From Alitabrizicola rongguiensis (lineage in GTDB: Bacteria > Pseudomonadota > Alphaproteobacteria > Rhodobacterales > Rhodobacteraceae), in NCBI RefSeq assembly GCF_021491355.1, contig NZ_JAKENF010000003.1, positions 124,001 to 188,000 on the forward strand: 64,000 nucleotides of DNA, given 5' to 3'. The notes beneath the pieces were generated by a model. It saw only the letters and a list, made by a program, of their open reading frames with translations. It was not told the DNA's origin and did no database searches. Below are positions 1 through 9,467 of this stretch, piece by piece (the first letter of the stretch is position 1; each line of letters starts with the position of its first letter). Both the position numbers and the translations under genes were made by a program.

Positions 1-431
1 AGATGCCCGCGCATGTGGGACAGCAGAAGCACCTTCGCCCCGCTCGCACGCGCCTTGGGGGCGATGTCGTCAAGGTCGATGGTCAGGTCTTCGGTCACTT
101 CGACGAAGACCGGCCTGCCGCCAACCGCCGCAATCGCACCGGGGACGGGCGCCAGCGTGAAGCCGTTCGACAGGACCGCATCGCCCGGCTTCACCCCCGC
201 CGCCCGAAGCGCGGTCGTCATGGCGGACCCGCCCGAGGCGACCGCGAGGCAGTATTTCGCCCCAGTCAGCGCCGCGAATTCTTCCTCAAGCAGCGCGGCC
301 TCGGCGATCTCGCCCGGTGCGGTGTTGTAGCGGTGCAGCCGTCCGTGGCGCAGGACCGCCAGCGCGGCCGCGATGCCCTCCTCGGGGATCGGTTCCTGCT
401 GGGTGAAGCTGCCGGTGAACACCTCGGGCAT
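1..431 (-). CDS. DegT/DnrJ/EryC1/StrS-type aminotransferase, N-terminal part (truncated by window edge)
   Basis: Reading from the ATG at 431 towards the window edge gives about 143 residues that look like the start of a fold-type I PLP enzyme of the DegT/DnrJ/EryC1/StrS family. A segment LAVASGGSAM is followed by GVKPGDAVLSNGFTLAPVPGAI, which fits the cofactor-phosphate loop and substrate-entry strand of that family. The PLP lysine lies beyond the window, so the substrate (sugar or other keto compound) cannot be inferred. The start lies 5 bp after the stop of the upstream MFS gene on the same strand, so the two are probably co-transcribed. The family call is from overall pattern. Confidence 0.7.
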   Translation of the reverse strand, partial: MPEVFTGSFTQQEPIPEEGIAAALAVLRHGRLHRYNTAPGEIAEAALLEEEFAALTGAKYCLAVASGGSAMTTALRAAGVKPGDAVLSNGFTLAPVPGAIAAVGGRPVFVEVTEDLTIDLDDIAPKARASGAKVLLLSHMRGH

Positions 432-436
432 ATGAA

Positions 437-1672
437 TCAGGCCTCCCTGGCCTTGGCTGCCGGGCGCCGGACGATGATCAGGAACAGGCCGAGCGTCACG
501 ACAAGCAGGACGGCGGCAAGGTTGTAGGCCACATCCGGCGACCGATAGGGTGAGTCGTCAGCCATGAACCGACCGAAGACCTGGGCAAAGGTCAAGGTCC
601 CGCCCAGCATCGCCAGGTTCGTGACCGCCGAGATCCCGCCCTGCAGCTCGCCCTGGGCATTGTCGGGCACGGCCTTCGACATCATCGCCGTCAGCATGGG
701 GTGGACGAAACCCTCAGGGCCGTGGATCAGAAGAAGGATCAGGACCCCGCTCAGCGTCGTGACAAGGCCGTAGCCGGCCGCTGCGGCAACCGCCGCGACC
801 AGCCCAATCAGCGCGACCCGCCATTCCCCAAGCCGTGCGACGGCCGGACCGGTCAAGACGCCCTGGAAGACCGCTGTGACGATCCCAAAGGCCGCCAGCG
901 TCAACCCGACCGTCGCTGCGCCCCATCCGAATTTCGCCATTCCCCAGAAGGCCCAGACCGCCGGATAGACTGACGAGGCAAAGAAGAACACGCTCAGCAC
1001 CGCCAGAAGCGGCAGCACCCCGGCATAGCGTCGGAACACCATCAGCGCACCGAAGGGGTTGGCGCGGCGCCAGTCGAAGGGGCGGCGCTTGTCCGCTGTC
1101 AGGCTCTCGGGAAGCACGAACCAGCCGTAAACGAAGTTGATCCCAGATATTCCTGCCGCGACGAAGAAGGGCACGCGCGCGCCGAATTCGCCCAGCAGGC
1201 CACCGATCGCCGGTCCAAGCACGAAGCCCACGCCAAACGCTGCCCCCATCAGGCCGAAGGCGCGCGCCCGGCCTTCGGGCGGGGTCACGTCGGCGATATA
1301 GGCGTTGGCGATGACATAGGACGATCCGCAGACCCCGGCGAGAACCCGCCCGACGAACAGCCAGGTGAGGTTCGGGGCCAGCGCGCAGAACAGGAAATCA
1401 AGGCCGAGGCCGAAGATCGCCAGCAACAAGAGCGGCCGCCGCCCGTACCGGTCGGACAGGTTTCCCATCAGCGGGCTGAAGGCAAACTGAGCCAGCGAAA
1501 AGGCTACGAAGATCCAGCCGCCGATGATCGAGGCGGCGGCAAGATCCATGTGGCCGACCTCCTCGATCAGAAGCGGCAGGATGGGCATGATGATGCCGAA
1601 GCCCACCATGTCGAGAAAAACGGTGACAAGCGCAAAGACCACCGCATGGGACGAGGCGGGTGAGGCAGACAT
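437..1672 (-). CDS. MFS transporter, TetA/Bcr-like drug-efflux type
   Basis: A 411-residue polytopic inner-membrane protein with about 12 hydrophobic segments. Residues 70-79 ([10 protein letters not shown]) are a clear MFS motif A in the loop between helices 2 and 3. The N-terminal helix with [13 protein letters not shown] resembles the TCR/TetA class of proton-coupled drug exporters. Length is normal for a 12-TM exporter. It sits directly upstream of the aminotransferase and downstream of the HAD phosphatase gene with an 84-bp gap. The substrate is unknown; family resemblance to TetA does not show tetracycline resistance. Confidence 0.85.
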   Translation of the reverse strand: MSASPASSHAVVFALVTVFLDMVGFGIIMPILPLLIEEVGHMDLAAASIIGGWIFVAFSLAQFAFSPLMGNLSDRYGRRPLLLLAIFGLGLDFLFCALAPNLTWLFVGRVLAGVCGSSYVIANAYIADVTPPEGRARAFGLMGAAFGVGFVLGPAIGGLLGEFGARVPFFVAAGISGINFVYGWFVLPESLTADKRRPFDWRRANPFGALMVFRRYAGVLPLLAVLSVFFFASSVYPAVWAFWGMAKFGWGAATVGLTLAAFGIVTAVFQGVLTGPAVARLGEWRVALIGLVAAVAAAAGYGLVTTLSGVLILLLIHGPEGFVHPMLTAMMSKAVPDNAQGELQGGISAVTNLAMLGGTLTFAQVFGRFMADDSPYRSPDVAYNLAAVLLVVTLGLFLIIVRRPAAKAREA

Positions 1673-1756
1673 GAATATGTTCCGGTAATGTTCGCGCCGG
1701 GACGCTAGGGGGACTGCGACATTCTGTCAACCGCGATTGCGCAGCCGGCCTCGATG

Positions 1757-2419
1757 TCAGGCCGGCAGGAAGCGGCGCGCGATGCCGGGCAGGTCGTCGA
1801 AATGGTCGAGCAGCGCCTCGGGCTCCATGCGGGCCACCTCGCGTCCCTCGGGCCCGAATGTCACCAGCACGACCGGCACGCCGGCATTGCGGCCGGTCTG
1901 GCGATCGGTGTCGGTATCGCCGATCAGGATCGCCCGGTCGCGGCTGCCGCCGACACGCGAAAGGGCAAGATTCAGCGGCGCAGGATCGGGTTTGCGCACC
2001 GGCAGTGTATCGGCGCCCACCAGCGCGCCGAACAGGCCTCGCACGCCCAGCCGCTGCATCAGCGTCTCGGCCAGGCCTTCGGGCTTGTTGGTGCAGATCG
2101 CGGTGGCATAGCCGTCGGAGCGCAGGCGCTCCACCGCATCCACGGCACCGGGATAAAGCCGGGTATGGACGTCGATCGCATCGGAATAGGCGGACAGAAG
2201 GTGCGGATACTGCGCATCGACCAATGCCTCGTCCGGTGTGCCCAGCCGCTTGAACCCCAGCCGCAGCATCGCCCGTCCGCCATGGAAGGCGGTCAGCGCA
2301 TCGCGTTCGTCCAGCATGTCGCCATGGCCGAGGGCGCGGAAGCAGGCATTGGCAGCGGCCAGCAGGTCCCCGCTGGTATCGGCCAGCGTTCCATCCAGAT
2401 CGAAGACCACGGTGCGCAT
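1757..2419 (-). CDS. gph: HAD-family hydrolase, phosphoglycolate phosphatase-like
   Basis: A 220-residue soluble HAD-superfamily phosphatase. Motif I is FDLDGTLADT at residues 6-15 (nucleophile Asp and acid/base Asp). Motif II is CTNKP near residue 109. The late acidic motif is LIGDTDTD near residue 170. The helical cap between motifs I and II matches Gph-type enzymes that clear 2-phosphoglycolate made by DNA repair or oxygenation. Pyrophosphatase or other sugar-phosphate phosphatase activity is possible. A 7-bp inverted repeat (1744-1750/1760-1766) flanks the stop codon. The gene is divergent from glmU. Confidence 0.8.
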   Translation of the reverse strand: MRTVVFDLDGTLADTSGDLLAAANACFRALGHGDMLDERDALTAFHGGRAMLRLGFKRLGTPDEALVDAQYPHLLSAYSDAIDVHTRLYPGAVDAVERLRSDGYATAICTNKPEGLAETLMQRLGVRGLFGALVGADTLPVRKPDPAPLNLALSRVGGSRDRAILIGDTDTDRQTGRNAGVPVVLVTFGPEGREVARMEPEALLDHFDDLPGIARRFLPA

Positions 2420-2449
2420 CTGCTGTAACCTTGCGTGAAGTCAGGGGTC

Positions 2450-2477
2450 TTGCGGCCCCGCCCGACCCGGATAAAAC
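2450..2477 (+). promoter_or_regulatory. possible glmUS promoter
   Basis: The 85-bp gap between gph and glmU contains TTGCGG (2450-2455) and TAAAAC (2472-2477) separated by 16 bp, upstream of a purine-rich ribosome binding site (about 2491-2499). This is a weak sigma-70-type match, offered only because the gap is divergent and must hold at least one promoter. Confidence 0.25.
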
Positions 2478-2504
2478 GGGGGCCGGTCGAAGGAAAGGGG
2501 TTCC

Positions 2505-3869
2505 ATGCCCAACTCATCACGCGTTTCGTTGATCGTGCTGGCGGCGGGGCAGGGCACCCGGATGAACTCCGATCTGCCCAAGGTCCTTCACAGGGTGGCC
2601 GGGGCGCCGCTGCTGCACCATGCGCTTCGGGCGGGAATGGCGCTTGAGCCACAGCATGTCGTGGTTGTCACCGGTCATGGCGGCGAGGCCGTTGCAGCCT
2701 CCGCCCGCGATTTCGACGAAACCGCTTCGGTCGTCGTACAGGAGCCGCAGCTTGGAACGGCGCATGCCGTGGCCCAGGCCGCGCCGATCCTGGCAGAGGT
2801 GCCGGGCGATGCGATCGTGCTGTATGGCGACACGCCCTTCATTCGCGAGGACACGCTGCAGGCAATGCGCGACGCCCGCGCCCGCCATGCCGTTGTGGTG
2901 CTGGGCTTCGAGGCGCGCGATCCCGGCCGCTACGGGCGGCTCATCACACGGGGCGAGGAGCTGGACCGCATCGTCGAGTTCAAGGATGCCAGCGCCGCCG
3001 AACGCGAGATCACACTGTGCAATTCCGGCGTGATCTGTGCCGAGGCGAAGCTTCTATTCCAGCTGGTCGCCGAGGTCGGAAACGCCAACGCAGCCGGGGA
3101 ATACTACCTGACCGACATCGTGGAGCTGGCCCGCAAGCGCGGCCTGTCGGCGGGCGTCGTGGTCTGCGACGAGGCCGAGACAATGGGCGTCAACACCCGC
3201 GCGCAGCTGGCCGAGGCCGAAGCGGCGTTCCAGTCGCGCGCCCGGGCCGAGGCGCTGGAAAACGGCGTGACACTAACCGCGCCCGAGACGGTGTTCTTCG
3301 CGATGGACACGGTCGTGGGGCGCGATGCGATCATCGGGCCGAACGTGCTGTTCGGGCCGGGCGTGACGATCGAAAGCGGGGCCGAGGTCAAGGGTTTCTG
3401 CCATCTCGAGGGCTGCCACATCTCGCGCGGCGCCCAGGTCGGCCCGTTCGCCCGCCTGCGGCCCGGGGCCGAACTGGCCGAGGACGTGCATGTCGGCAAC
3501 TTCGTCGAGATCAAGAACGCCATCCTCGACGAGGGCGTGAAGGTCGGCCACCTGACCTATCTCGGCGATGCCGAGGTGGGCGAGCAGACCAACATCGGCG
3601 CGGGTACGGTGACCTGCAACTACGACGGGGTGATGAAGCACCGCACGGTGATCGGCAAGCGCGTCTTCATTGGCTCGGACACGATGCTGGTCGCCCCCGT
3701 CCGCGTCGGGGACGAGGCGATGACGGCCAGCGGCTCGGTCATCACAGAAAACGTCCCGGCGGGTGCGCTGGCCGTGGCGAGGGCGAGGCAGGTGAACAAG
3801 GACGGATTTGCCGTTCGCCTGATGGAGAAACTCCGCGCCGTTAAGGCCGCGAAGAAGGACAACACCTGA
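2505..3869 (+). CDS. glmU: bifunctional GlcNAc-1-P uridyltransferase / GlcN-1-P acetyltransferase
   Basis: A 454-residue bifunctional cytoplasmic enzyme that makes UDP-N-acetylglucosamine for peptidoglycan and lipid A. The N-terminal nucleotidyltransferase carries LAAGQGTRM at residues 12-20, followed by the substrate lysine in SDLPKVLH. The C-terminal half (from about residue 250) is a left-handed beta-helix with hexapeptide repeats, ending with the acetyltransferase signature around NIGAGTVTCNYDG (about 366-378). Length equals that of characterised GlmU. Its stop overlaps the glmS start (TGATG), a strong sign of translational coupling. Confidence 0.97.
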   Translation: MPNSSRVSLIVLAAGQGTRMNSDLPKVLHRVAGAPLLHHALRAGMALEPQHVVVVTGHGGEAVAASARDFDETASVVVQEPQLGTAHAVAQAAPILAEVPGDAIVLYGDTPFIREDTLQAMRDARARHAVVVLGFEARDPGRYGRLITRGEELDRIVEFKDASAAEREITLCNSGVICAEAKLLFQLVAEVGNANAAGEYYLTDIVELARKRGLSAGVVVCDEAETMGVNTRAQLAEAEAAFQSRARAEALENGVTLTAPETVFFAMDTVVGRDAIIGPNVLFGPGVTIESGAEVKGFCHLEGCHISRGAQVGPFARLRPGAELAEDVHVGNFVEIKNAILDEGVKVGHLTYLGDAEVGEQTNIGAGTVTCNYDGVMKHRTVIGKRVFIGSDTMLVAPVRVGDEAMTASGSVITENVPAGALAVARARQVNKDGFAVRLMEKLRAVKAAKKDNT

Positions 3870-5686
3870 TGTGCGGGATCATTGGCATTCTGGGCCACCA
3901 CGAGGCGGCGCCGCTTCTGGTGGAGGCGCTGAAACGGCTGGAATACCGGGGCTATGACTCCGCAGGCATTGCCACGGTGAACAAGGGCCGGCTCGACCGG
4001 CGCCGGGCGGTGGGCAAGCTCGTGAACCTGTCGGACCTGCTGGTCCATGAACCGCTCGCCGGCAAGGCGGGCATCGGGCATACGCGGTGGGCCACCCACG
4101 GCGTGGCGACGGTCAGGAACGCCCACCCCCACAAGGCGGGCCCGGTGGCGGTCGTCCATAACGGCATCATCGAGAACTTCCGCGAGTTGCGGGCCGAGAT
4201 TGCCGAGGCCGGCTATGCCTTCGAATCCGAAACCGATACCGAGACGGTCGCCCTTCTGGCGCAGCTCTACATGGCGCGCGGCATGACCCCGGTCGAAGCG
4301 GCGCGCGAGACGCTCGGGCGGCTGCATGGGGCCTTCGCGCTCTGCTTCCTCTTCGACGGCGAGGAGGACCTGATGATCGCGGCCCGCAAGGGCAGCCCGC
4401 TTGCCATCGGGCATGGCGACGGCGAGATGTTCGTGGGCTCCGACGCGATCGCGCTGGCGCCGCTGACCGACCGCATCACCTATCTCGAGGAAGGCGACTG
4501 GGCGGTGGTCACCCGCAAGGGCGCGCAGATCTATGACGCGGCCGGCCGGCTTGCCAACCGATCCGAGACCCGCATCCAGATCGACGCGACGCGGGTCGAG
4601 AAGGCTGGTTACAAACACTTCATGGCCAAGGAGATCGCCGAGCAGCCGGTGGTGCTGGCCGATGCGCTGAAGCATTACCTGACCGCCGACGGCAAGGCGC
4701 TGCACCTGCCGGGTGTCGATTTCACCGGCGTTGACCGGCTGACGCTGGTCGCCTGCGGCACGGCCTCCTATGCCTGCCATGTGGCGAAATACTGGTTCGA
4801 GCGGCTGGCGGGGCTGCCCGTCGATGTCGATGTCGCCTCGGAGTTCCGCTACCGCGAGCCACCCTTGTCGCCCGCCTCCTGGGCGGTGTTCGTCAGCCAG
4901 TCGGGCGAGACGGCGGACACGCTCGCGGCCCTGCGCTATGCGCAAGACAAGGTGGCGCGGACGCTCGCGGTGGTGAACGTGCCGACCTCGTCGATCGCGC
5001 GGGAAAGCGACCTGGCCTTGCCGATCCTCGCCGGGGTCGAGATCGGCGTCGCCTCGACCAAGGCCTTCACCTGCCAGCTTCTGGTGCTGGCGCTGCTCGC
5101 GCTGAAGGCGGGGCGCGACCGGGGCGTGCTGGATGATGCGGCCCTCGCCGGGCATCTGGAAACGCTCGGCACGCTGCCGGGGCTGATGAACCACACGCTT
5201 GGTCTGTCCGCCGACATCACCAGGGTGGCCGAGAAGCTGGCCGAGGCGCAGGACATCCTGTTCCTCGGGCGCGGCCCGATGTTCCCGCTGGCGCTGGAAG
5301 GCGCGCTGAAGCTGAAGGAGATCAGCTATATCCACGCTGAAGGTTATGCCTCTGGCGAACTCAAGCACGGACCGATCGCGCTGATCGACCAGCATGTGCC
5401 GGTGATCGTTCTGGCCCCGCGTGATGGGCTGTTCGACAAGACGGTGTCGAACATGCAGGAGGTGATGGCGCGGCACGGCAAGGTGCTGCTTCTGTCCGAT
5501 GCCGCCGGCGTGGCCGAGGCGGGCCAGGGCTGCTGGAAGACGCTGACCCTGCCCGAGGTCGCCGAGCCCTTCGCCCCGATCCTCTACGCCATCCCCGCGC
5601 AACTGCTGGCCTACCACACCGCCATCGCCAAGGGCACCGATGTCGACCAGCCGCGCAACCTCGCCAAGTCGGTCACTGTGGAATGA
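3869..5686 (+). CDS. glmS: glutamine-fructose-6-phosphate aminotransferase (isomerizing)
   Basis: A 605-residue glucosamine-6-phosphate synthase, the first committed step towards UDP-GlcNAc. Cys2 (MCGIIGILGHH) is the N-terminal nucleophile of the class II glutaminase domain. Two SIS sugar-isomerase domains follow, with SQSGETADT and the TKAF segment. The C-terminus ends DQPRNLAKSVTVE, the conserved family tail that closes the active site. It overlaps glmU by one base and the next gene by four, so the three genes read as one operon. No glmS ribozyme is expected or seen, because the gap to glmU is absent. Confidence 0.97.
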   Translation: MCGIIGILGHHEAAPLLVEALKRLEYRGYDSAGIATVNKGRLDRRRAVGKLVNLSDLLVHEPLAGKAGIGHTRWATHGVATVRNAHPHKAGPVAVVHNGIIENFRELRAEIAEAGYAFESETDTETVALLAQLYMARGMTPVEAARETLGRLHGAFALCFLFDGEEDLMIAARKGSPLAIGHGDGEMFVGSDAIALAPLTDRITYLEEGDWAVVTRKGAQIYDAAGRLANRSETRIQIDATRVEKAGYKHFMAKEIAEQPVVLADALKHYLTADGKALHLPGVDFTGVDRLTLVACGTASYACHVAKYWFERLAGLPVDVDVASEFRYREPPLSPASWAVFVSQSGETADTLAALRYAQDKVARTLAVVNVPTSSIARESDLALPILAGVEIGVASTKAFTCQLLVLALLALKAGRDRGVLDDAALAGHLETLGTLPGLMNHTLGLSADITRVAEKLAEAQDILFLGRGPMFPLALEGALKLKEISYIHAEGYASGELKHGPIALIDQHVPVIVLAPRDGLFDKTVSNMQEVMARHGKVLLLSDAAGVAEAGQGCWKTLTLPEVAEPFAPILYAIPAQLLAYHTAIAKGTDVDQPRNLAKSVTVE

Positions 5687-6363
5687 CGCCCGAGGTCGCG
5701 CTCGCCGCGCTGGAGGCCCAGGCGGATGCCGGCCGGGCGGCCGAGATGCTGGCCTATCACAAGCTGCCCCGCCGCTACCTTGGCGTTCCCGTCCCGGTCA
5801 TCGCGGACTTGGCGACCTCCTGGCGAGAGGAGTTGACGCCGGACGAGCGGGCGGCGCTCGCCGACGCCCTTTGGCAGACCGACATTCACGAGGCGCGTGT
5901 CGCTGCGGCCAAGCTCCTGACACAGGCGCGCATCCGGCCCGATGGCGCCGTCTGGTCGGTGCTGCTTTCCTGGGTTCCGACCTTCGATGCCTGGGCGATC
6001 GCCGATCATGCCTGTGATGCCATCGAGCGGCGGCTTGTCGCAGACCCGACGCGGCTCGACGTCGTCGAGGCCTGGACGCGCGACCCTTCGATGTGGGTGC
6101 GCCGAGCCGCGCTGGTCGCGACGCTGCCCTGGACGAAACAGAACTTTCCCAAGCCGGAAGACCTTGCGATCCGCGACAGGGTTCTGGGCTGGGCGGCGGG
6201 CTACGCCGACGATCGCGACTGGTTCATCCAGAAGGCCATCGCCTGGTGGCTGCGCGACCTGTCGAAGCATGACCCTGACCGGGTCCGTGCCTTCCTGTCC
6301 GTGCATGGGGCGCGTCTCAAGCCCTTCGCCCGGAAGGAAGCCTGCAAGTATCTCGACGGCTGA
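5683..6363 (+). CDS. DNA alkylation repair (AlkD-like HEAT-repeat) protein
   Basis: A 226-residue all-helical protein whose repeat pattern, with WVRRAALVATLPWT and DDRDWFIQKAIAWWLRDLS, is typical of the AlkC/AlkD family of HEAT-like DNA glycosylases that excise bulky or cationic alkylpurines. The ATG lies inside an ATGA overlap with the glmS stop, so the start is well fixed. Coupling to amino-sugar synthesis has no obvious functional logic and may be positional. Some proteins of this family are structural and non-catalytic, so glycosylase activity is inferred. Confidence 0.8.
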   Translation: MTPEVALAALEAQADAGRAAEMLAYHKLPRRYLGVPVPVIADLATSWREELTPDERAALADALWQTDIHEARVAAAKLLTQARIRPDGAVWSVLLSWVPTFDAWAIADHACDAIERRLVADPTRLDVVEAWTRDPSMWVRRAALVATLPWTKQNFPKPEDLAIRDRVLGWAAGYADDRDWFIQKAIAWWLRDLSKHDPDRVRAFLSVHGARLKPFARKEACKYLDG

Positions 6364-6381
6364 GCGCAGCCCCCAAATGCG

Positions 6382-6410
6382 CTGCCGCCCCGCGAGGGTC
6401 GGGGCGGCAG
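6382..6410. terminator. bidirectional hairpin terminator
   Basis: A perfect 10-bp inverted repeat (6382-6391 and 6401-6410, arm CTGCCGCCCC) with a 9-nt loop lies in the 64-bp gap between the convergent AlkD-like and ompW genes. No long T-run follows on either strand, so it is a GC-rich stem without a classical U-tract. Confidence 0.65.
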
Positions 6411-6427
6411 GCAGTAAGGTCGAAGTT

Positions 6428-7027
6428 TCAGAAGTTGTAGACGACCGAAACGCCATAGACGAGCGGATCGACCTCGACCTTGCCGATATCGGCGCCGTTC
6501 AGCGTCACGTCGCTTTCGATGCCGATCCAGCGCGCATCCAGCCGGATCGCCCAGTTCTCATCGAAGGCGTAGTCGACGCCCAGATGCCCGGCCAGACCCC
6601 AGGAGTTCTCGATGTCGATGTCGCCGAGGGGCGAGTCCGAGTCATAAAAGACGGTGTAGTTCACACCGACGCCCACGAAGGGGGTGAAGGCCGAACTGTT
6701 CGCGAAGTGATACTGCAGCGACAGGGTCGGAGGCAGAACCTTGGTGCTCGCGGCTTCCGTGCCGTTGAGCGAGACGTTGTGCTCGAACGGAACAGCGGCA
6801 AGAAGCTCGATGCCGACATTCTTGTAGACGAAGTACTCGCCGGTGATGGTCGGACGGGTCGAACTGTCGATCGTGGCATTGGCCCCGGCAAGGTTGCCGT
6901 TGTCTGTCTTGGGGTCGACGGTCGCGATTCCGAGGCTGATGGACCAGCTTCCGGCATCCTGCGCTGCGGCGGGCATAGCGGTGGCCAAGGCAAGGGCGGC
7001 GGCGGAAAAGAGAAGTTTCGCGTTCAT
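6428..7027 (-). CDS. ompW: OmpW family outer-membrane protein
   Basis: A 199-residue precursor beginning MNAKLLFSAAALALA with a signal peptide cut after AAAQ (about residue 22). An eight-stranded beta-barrel pattern follows, ending in a C-terminal phenylalanine (VYNF), the usual BAM recognition signal. The repeated GEYFVYKNVGIELLA and GVGVNYTVFYD segments match OmpW. The ATG at 7027 was preferred over an in-frame start 51 codons upstream because it gives the signal peptide. OmpW family members are small outer-membrane barrels thought to pass small hydrophobic molecules and often respond to oxygen. An FNR-type box sits 61-74 bp upstream. Confidence 0.9.
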   Translation of the reverse strand: MNAKLLFSAAALALATAMPAAAQDAGSWSISLGIATVDPKTDNGNLAGANATIDSSTRPTITGEYFVYKNVGIELLAAVPFEHNVSLNGTEAASTKVLPPTLSLQYHFANSSAFTPFVGVGVNYTVFYDSDSPLGDIDIENSWGLAGHLGVDYAFDENWAIRLDARWIGIESDVTLNGADIGKVEVDPLVYGVSVVYNF

Positions 7028-7087
7028 CTTTCTGTTTCCATTATGTAATTCGTGGCAACTCCTTTCCCCCGAATTGCGGTGTTCTGC

Positions 7088-7101
7088 ATGATCTGGATCA
7101 A
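7088..7101 (-). promoter_or_regulatory. FNR/FnrL-type operator upstream of ompW
   Basis: The plus strand reads ATGAT CTGG ATCAA; on the ompW strand this is TTGAT CCAG ATCAT. It matches the FNR consensus TTGAT-N4-ATCAA at nine of ten specified positions. The site is in the divergent gap between ompW and the DUF1622 gene, so it could act on either. Anaerobic control of ompW by FNR is known in enterobacteria; here it is inferred. Confidence 0.6.
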
Positions 7102-7243
7102 ACCAGCCTCTCCTGTGGCAACCCGTCGCAGCGGGGGCTCTTGAAGCGGATGTCCGGTGGGGCATTGCGGGGATCGCCATTGACGCAGGGGCAGCGATCC
7201 ATCAGCAATCGGACATCAACCCGCCAGCCACATCCGGGGCACG

Positions 7244-7651
7244 ATGGCCGACCTTGGCAGTCTTATTCCCGCAGGCAAGGAAAGCCTGCTGAACACCCGG
7301 TTTCCCGGCCTTGTTGAGGTGCTGACCTGGGTCGAAGCCGGGATCGATCTTTTCGCGATCCTGGTGATGCTGGCCGGCGTGCTGCGATTTGCGGCTGCCT
7401 TTCTGGGGGCAGAACGGCGCAGGAACGGCCGGATCGCGGCGCTCGATACGGCGCGGATGGAGCTTGGGCGCTACATTCTGGCCGGGCTGGAACTGATGAT
7501 CGTCTCCGACATCATCGAAACGGCACTCAGTCTGCAGCTTTCCGATCTCGTTTTCCTTGGCCTTCTCGTCCTGATCCGGTCGGTCATCAGCTACTTCCTT
7601 GACCGCGAGATGGGCGAGATATCGCGCCATGGCGACGGACCCGGGGCCTGA
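7244..7651 (+). CDS. DUF1622 family membrane protein
   Basis: A 135-residue inner-membrane protein with three hydrophobic stretches (about residues 35-56, 76-95 and 98-115). The pattern fits the DUF1622 family: an ERRR basic loop after the first helix, then LELMIVSDIIETAL and a RSVISYFL tail. The function of the family is not known to me. It precedes nuoA by 264 bp and may be transcribed separately from the nuo operon. Confidence 0.7.
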   Translation: MADLGSLIPAGKESLLNTRFPGLVEVLTWVEAGIDLFAILVMLAGVLRFAAAFLGAERRRNGRIAALDTARMELGRYILAGLELMIVSDIIETALSLQLSDLVFLGLLVLIRSVISYFLDREMGEISRHGDGPGA

Positions 7652-7915
7652 CCGACCCGGGTCGCGCGGAGAAGAATCGCCTGGCTTCGCACCTGCCGCA
7701 CCCGCCAATGCCGCAATGCCGCATTCCGGTTCTGCGCATGGCCGGGCAGTGCCGGATATCCCGCCCGAAAAGGCGTCGATCCCGCGGAAAAACGGGCTCT
7801 TGTCCGGCCACCTTCGGTTGACCCCGCGCGGGGGGCAGAGTAAACGAAGCGCTGAACCGTGATCGGGCCGGACAGGCCCGTGCGCAAGCGATGTGCCAGC
7901 CGAAGGAGCCACCTG
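7652..7915 (+). promoter_or_regulatory. nuo operon upstream region with candidate promoter
   Basis: This 264-bp gap has no convincing coding potential. A 12-bp palindrome CGACCCGGGTCG lies at 7653-7664, just past the DUF1622 stop. TTGACC (7818-7823) and TAAACG (7841-7846), spaced by 17 bp, form a plausible sigma-70 promoter about 70 bp before the nuoA start. The ribosome binding site AAGGAG at 7903-7908 decides the GTG start of nuoA. Confidence 0.4.
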
Positions 7916-8805
<890 letters not shown>

Positions 8806-8815
8806 GGAGGCCCGC

Positions 8816-9448
8816 ATGACCGACGTCGCGACCCGCGAGGCCCAGATCACCGAGTCCCTCGCCGAACTGTCTGCGCATATCGAGCTGAAGAAGGGCGACC
8901 TGCTTCAGGGCAACGCCATCGCCAATGGAGAACTGACGCTGCGCGTTGCGGCGCAGAATCTTCCTGCGCTTGTCGAATTCCTGCGCAGCGAAGCGACCTG
9001 CCGCTTTTCGACGCTGGTCGACATCACCGCCATCGACTATCCCGAGCGGGAAGAGCGTTTCGACGTGGTGTACCATTTCCTGTCGATGTACCGGAACCAG
9101 CGCATCCGGGTGAAGGTCGCCACCGGCGAGATGGAGATGGTGCCCTCGCTGATCGCGATCCACCCCTCGGCCAACTGGTTCGAGCGCGAGGTGTTCGACA
9201 TGTTCGGCATCCTGTTCTCGGGCCATCCCGATCTGCGCCGCCTTCTGACCGACTACGGCTTCCGCGGTCATCCGCTGCGCAAGGACTTCCCGACCACCGG
9301 CTATATCGAGGTCCGTTATGACGACGCGCGCAAGCGCGTGGTCTACGAGCCGGTGAAGCTGGTGCAGGAATATCGGCAATTCGACTTCATGTCGCCGTGG
9401 GAGGGTGCCGAATACATCCTTCCGGGCGACGACAAGGCCAAGGCCTGA
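8816..9448 (+). CDS. nuoC: NADH-quinone oxidoreductase subunit C
   Basis: A 210-residue peripheral-arm subunit, the 30-kDa homologue, separate from nuoD rather than fused to it. The signature [11 protein letters not shown] and the block [20 protein letters not shown] are diagnostic. The ATG at 8816 follows GAGGAGG at a good distance; the frame is open further upstream inside nuoB but those residues are not conserved. Confidence 0.95.
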   Translation: MTDVATREAQITESLAELSAHIELKKGDLLQGNAIANGELTLRVAAQNLPALVEFLRSEATCRFSTLVDITAIDYPEREERFDVVYHFLSMYRNQRIRVKVATGEMEMVPSLIAIHPSANWFEREVFDMFGILFSGHPDLRRLLTDYGFRGHPLRKDFPTTGYIEVRYDDARKRVVYEPVKLVQEYRQFDFMSPWEGAEYILPGDDKAKA

Positions 9449-9467
9449 CGGGCCGAGGGGGAGCAAG

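Noticed and set aside
437-1672. Calling the MFS gene a tetracycline resistance determinant
   Set aside because: Only family-level resemblance to TetA is visible; motif A is shared by many exporters and no repressor gene of TetR type sits beside it.
3620-5617. 665-codon open frame on the minus strand, antisense to glmS
   Set aside because: It lies entirely against glmU/glmS, its composition is typical of an antisense frame in GC-rich DNA (His/Gln/Arg/Asp-rich), and no domain is visible.
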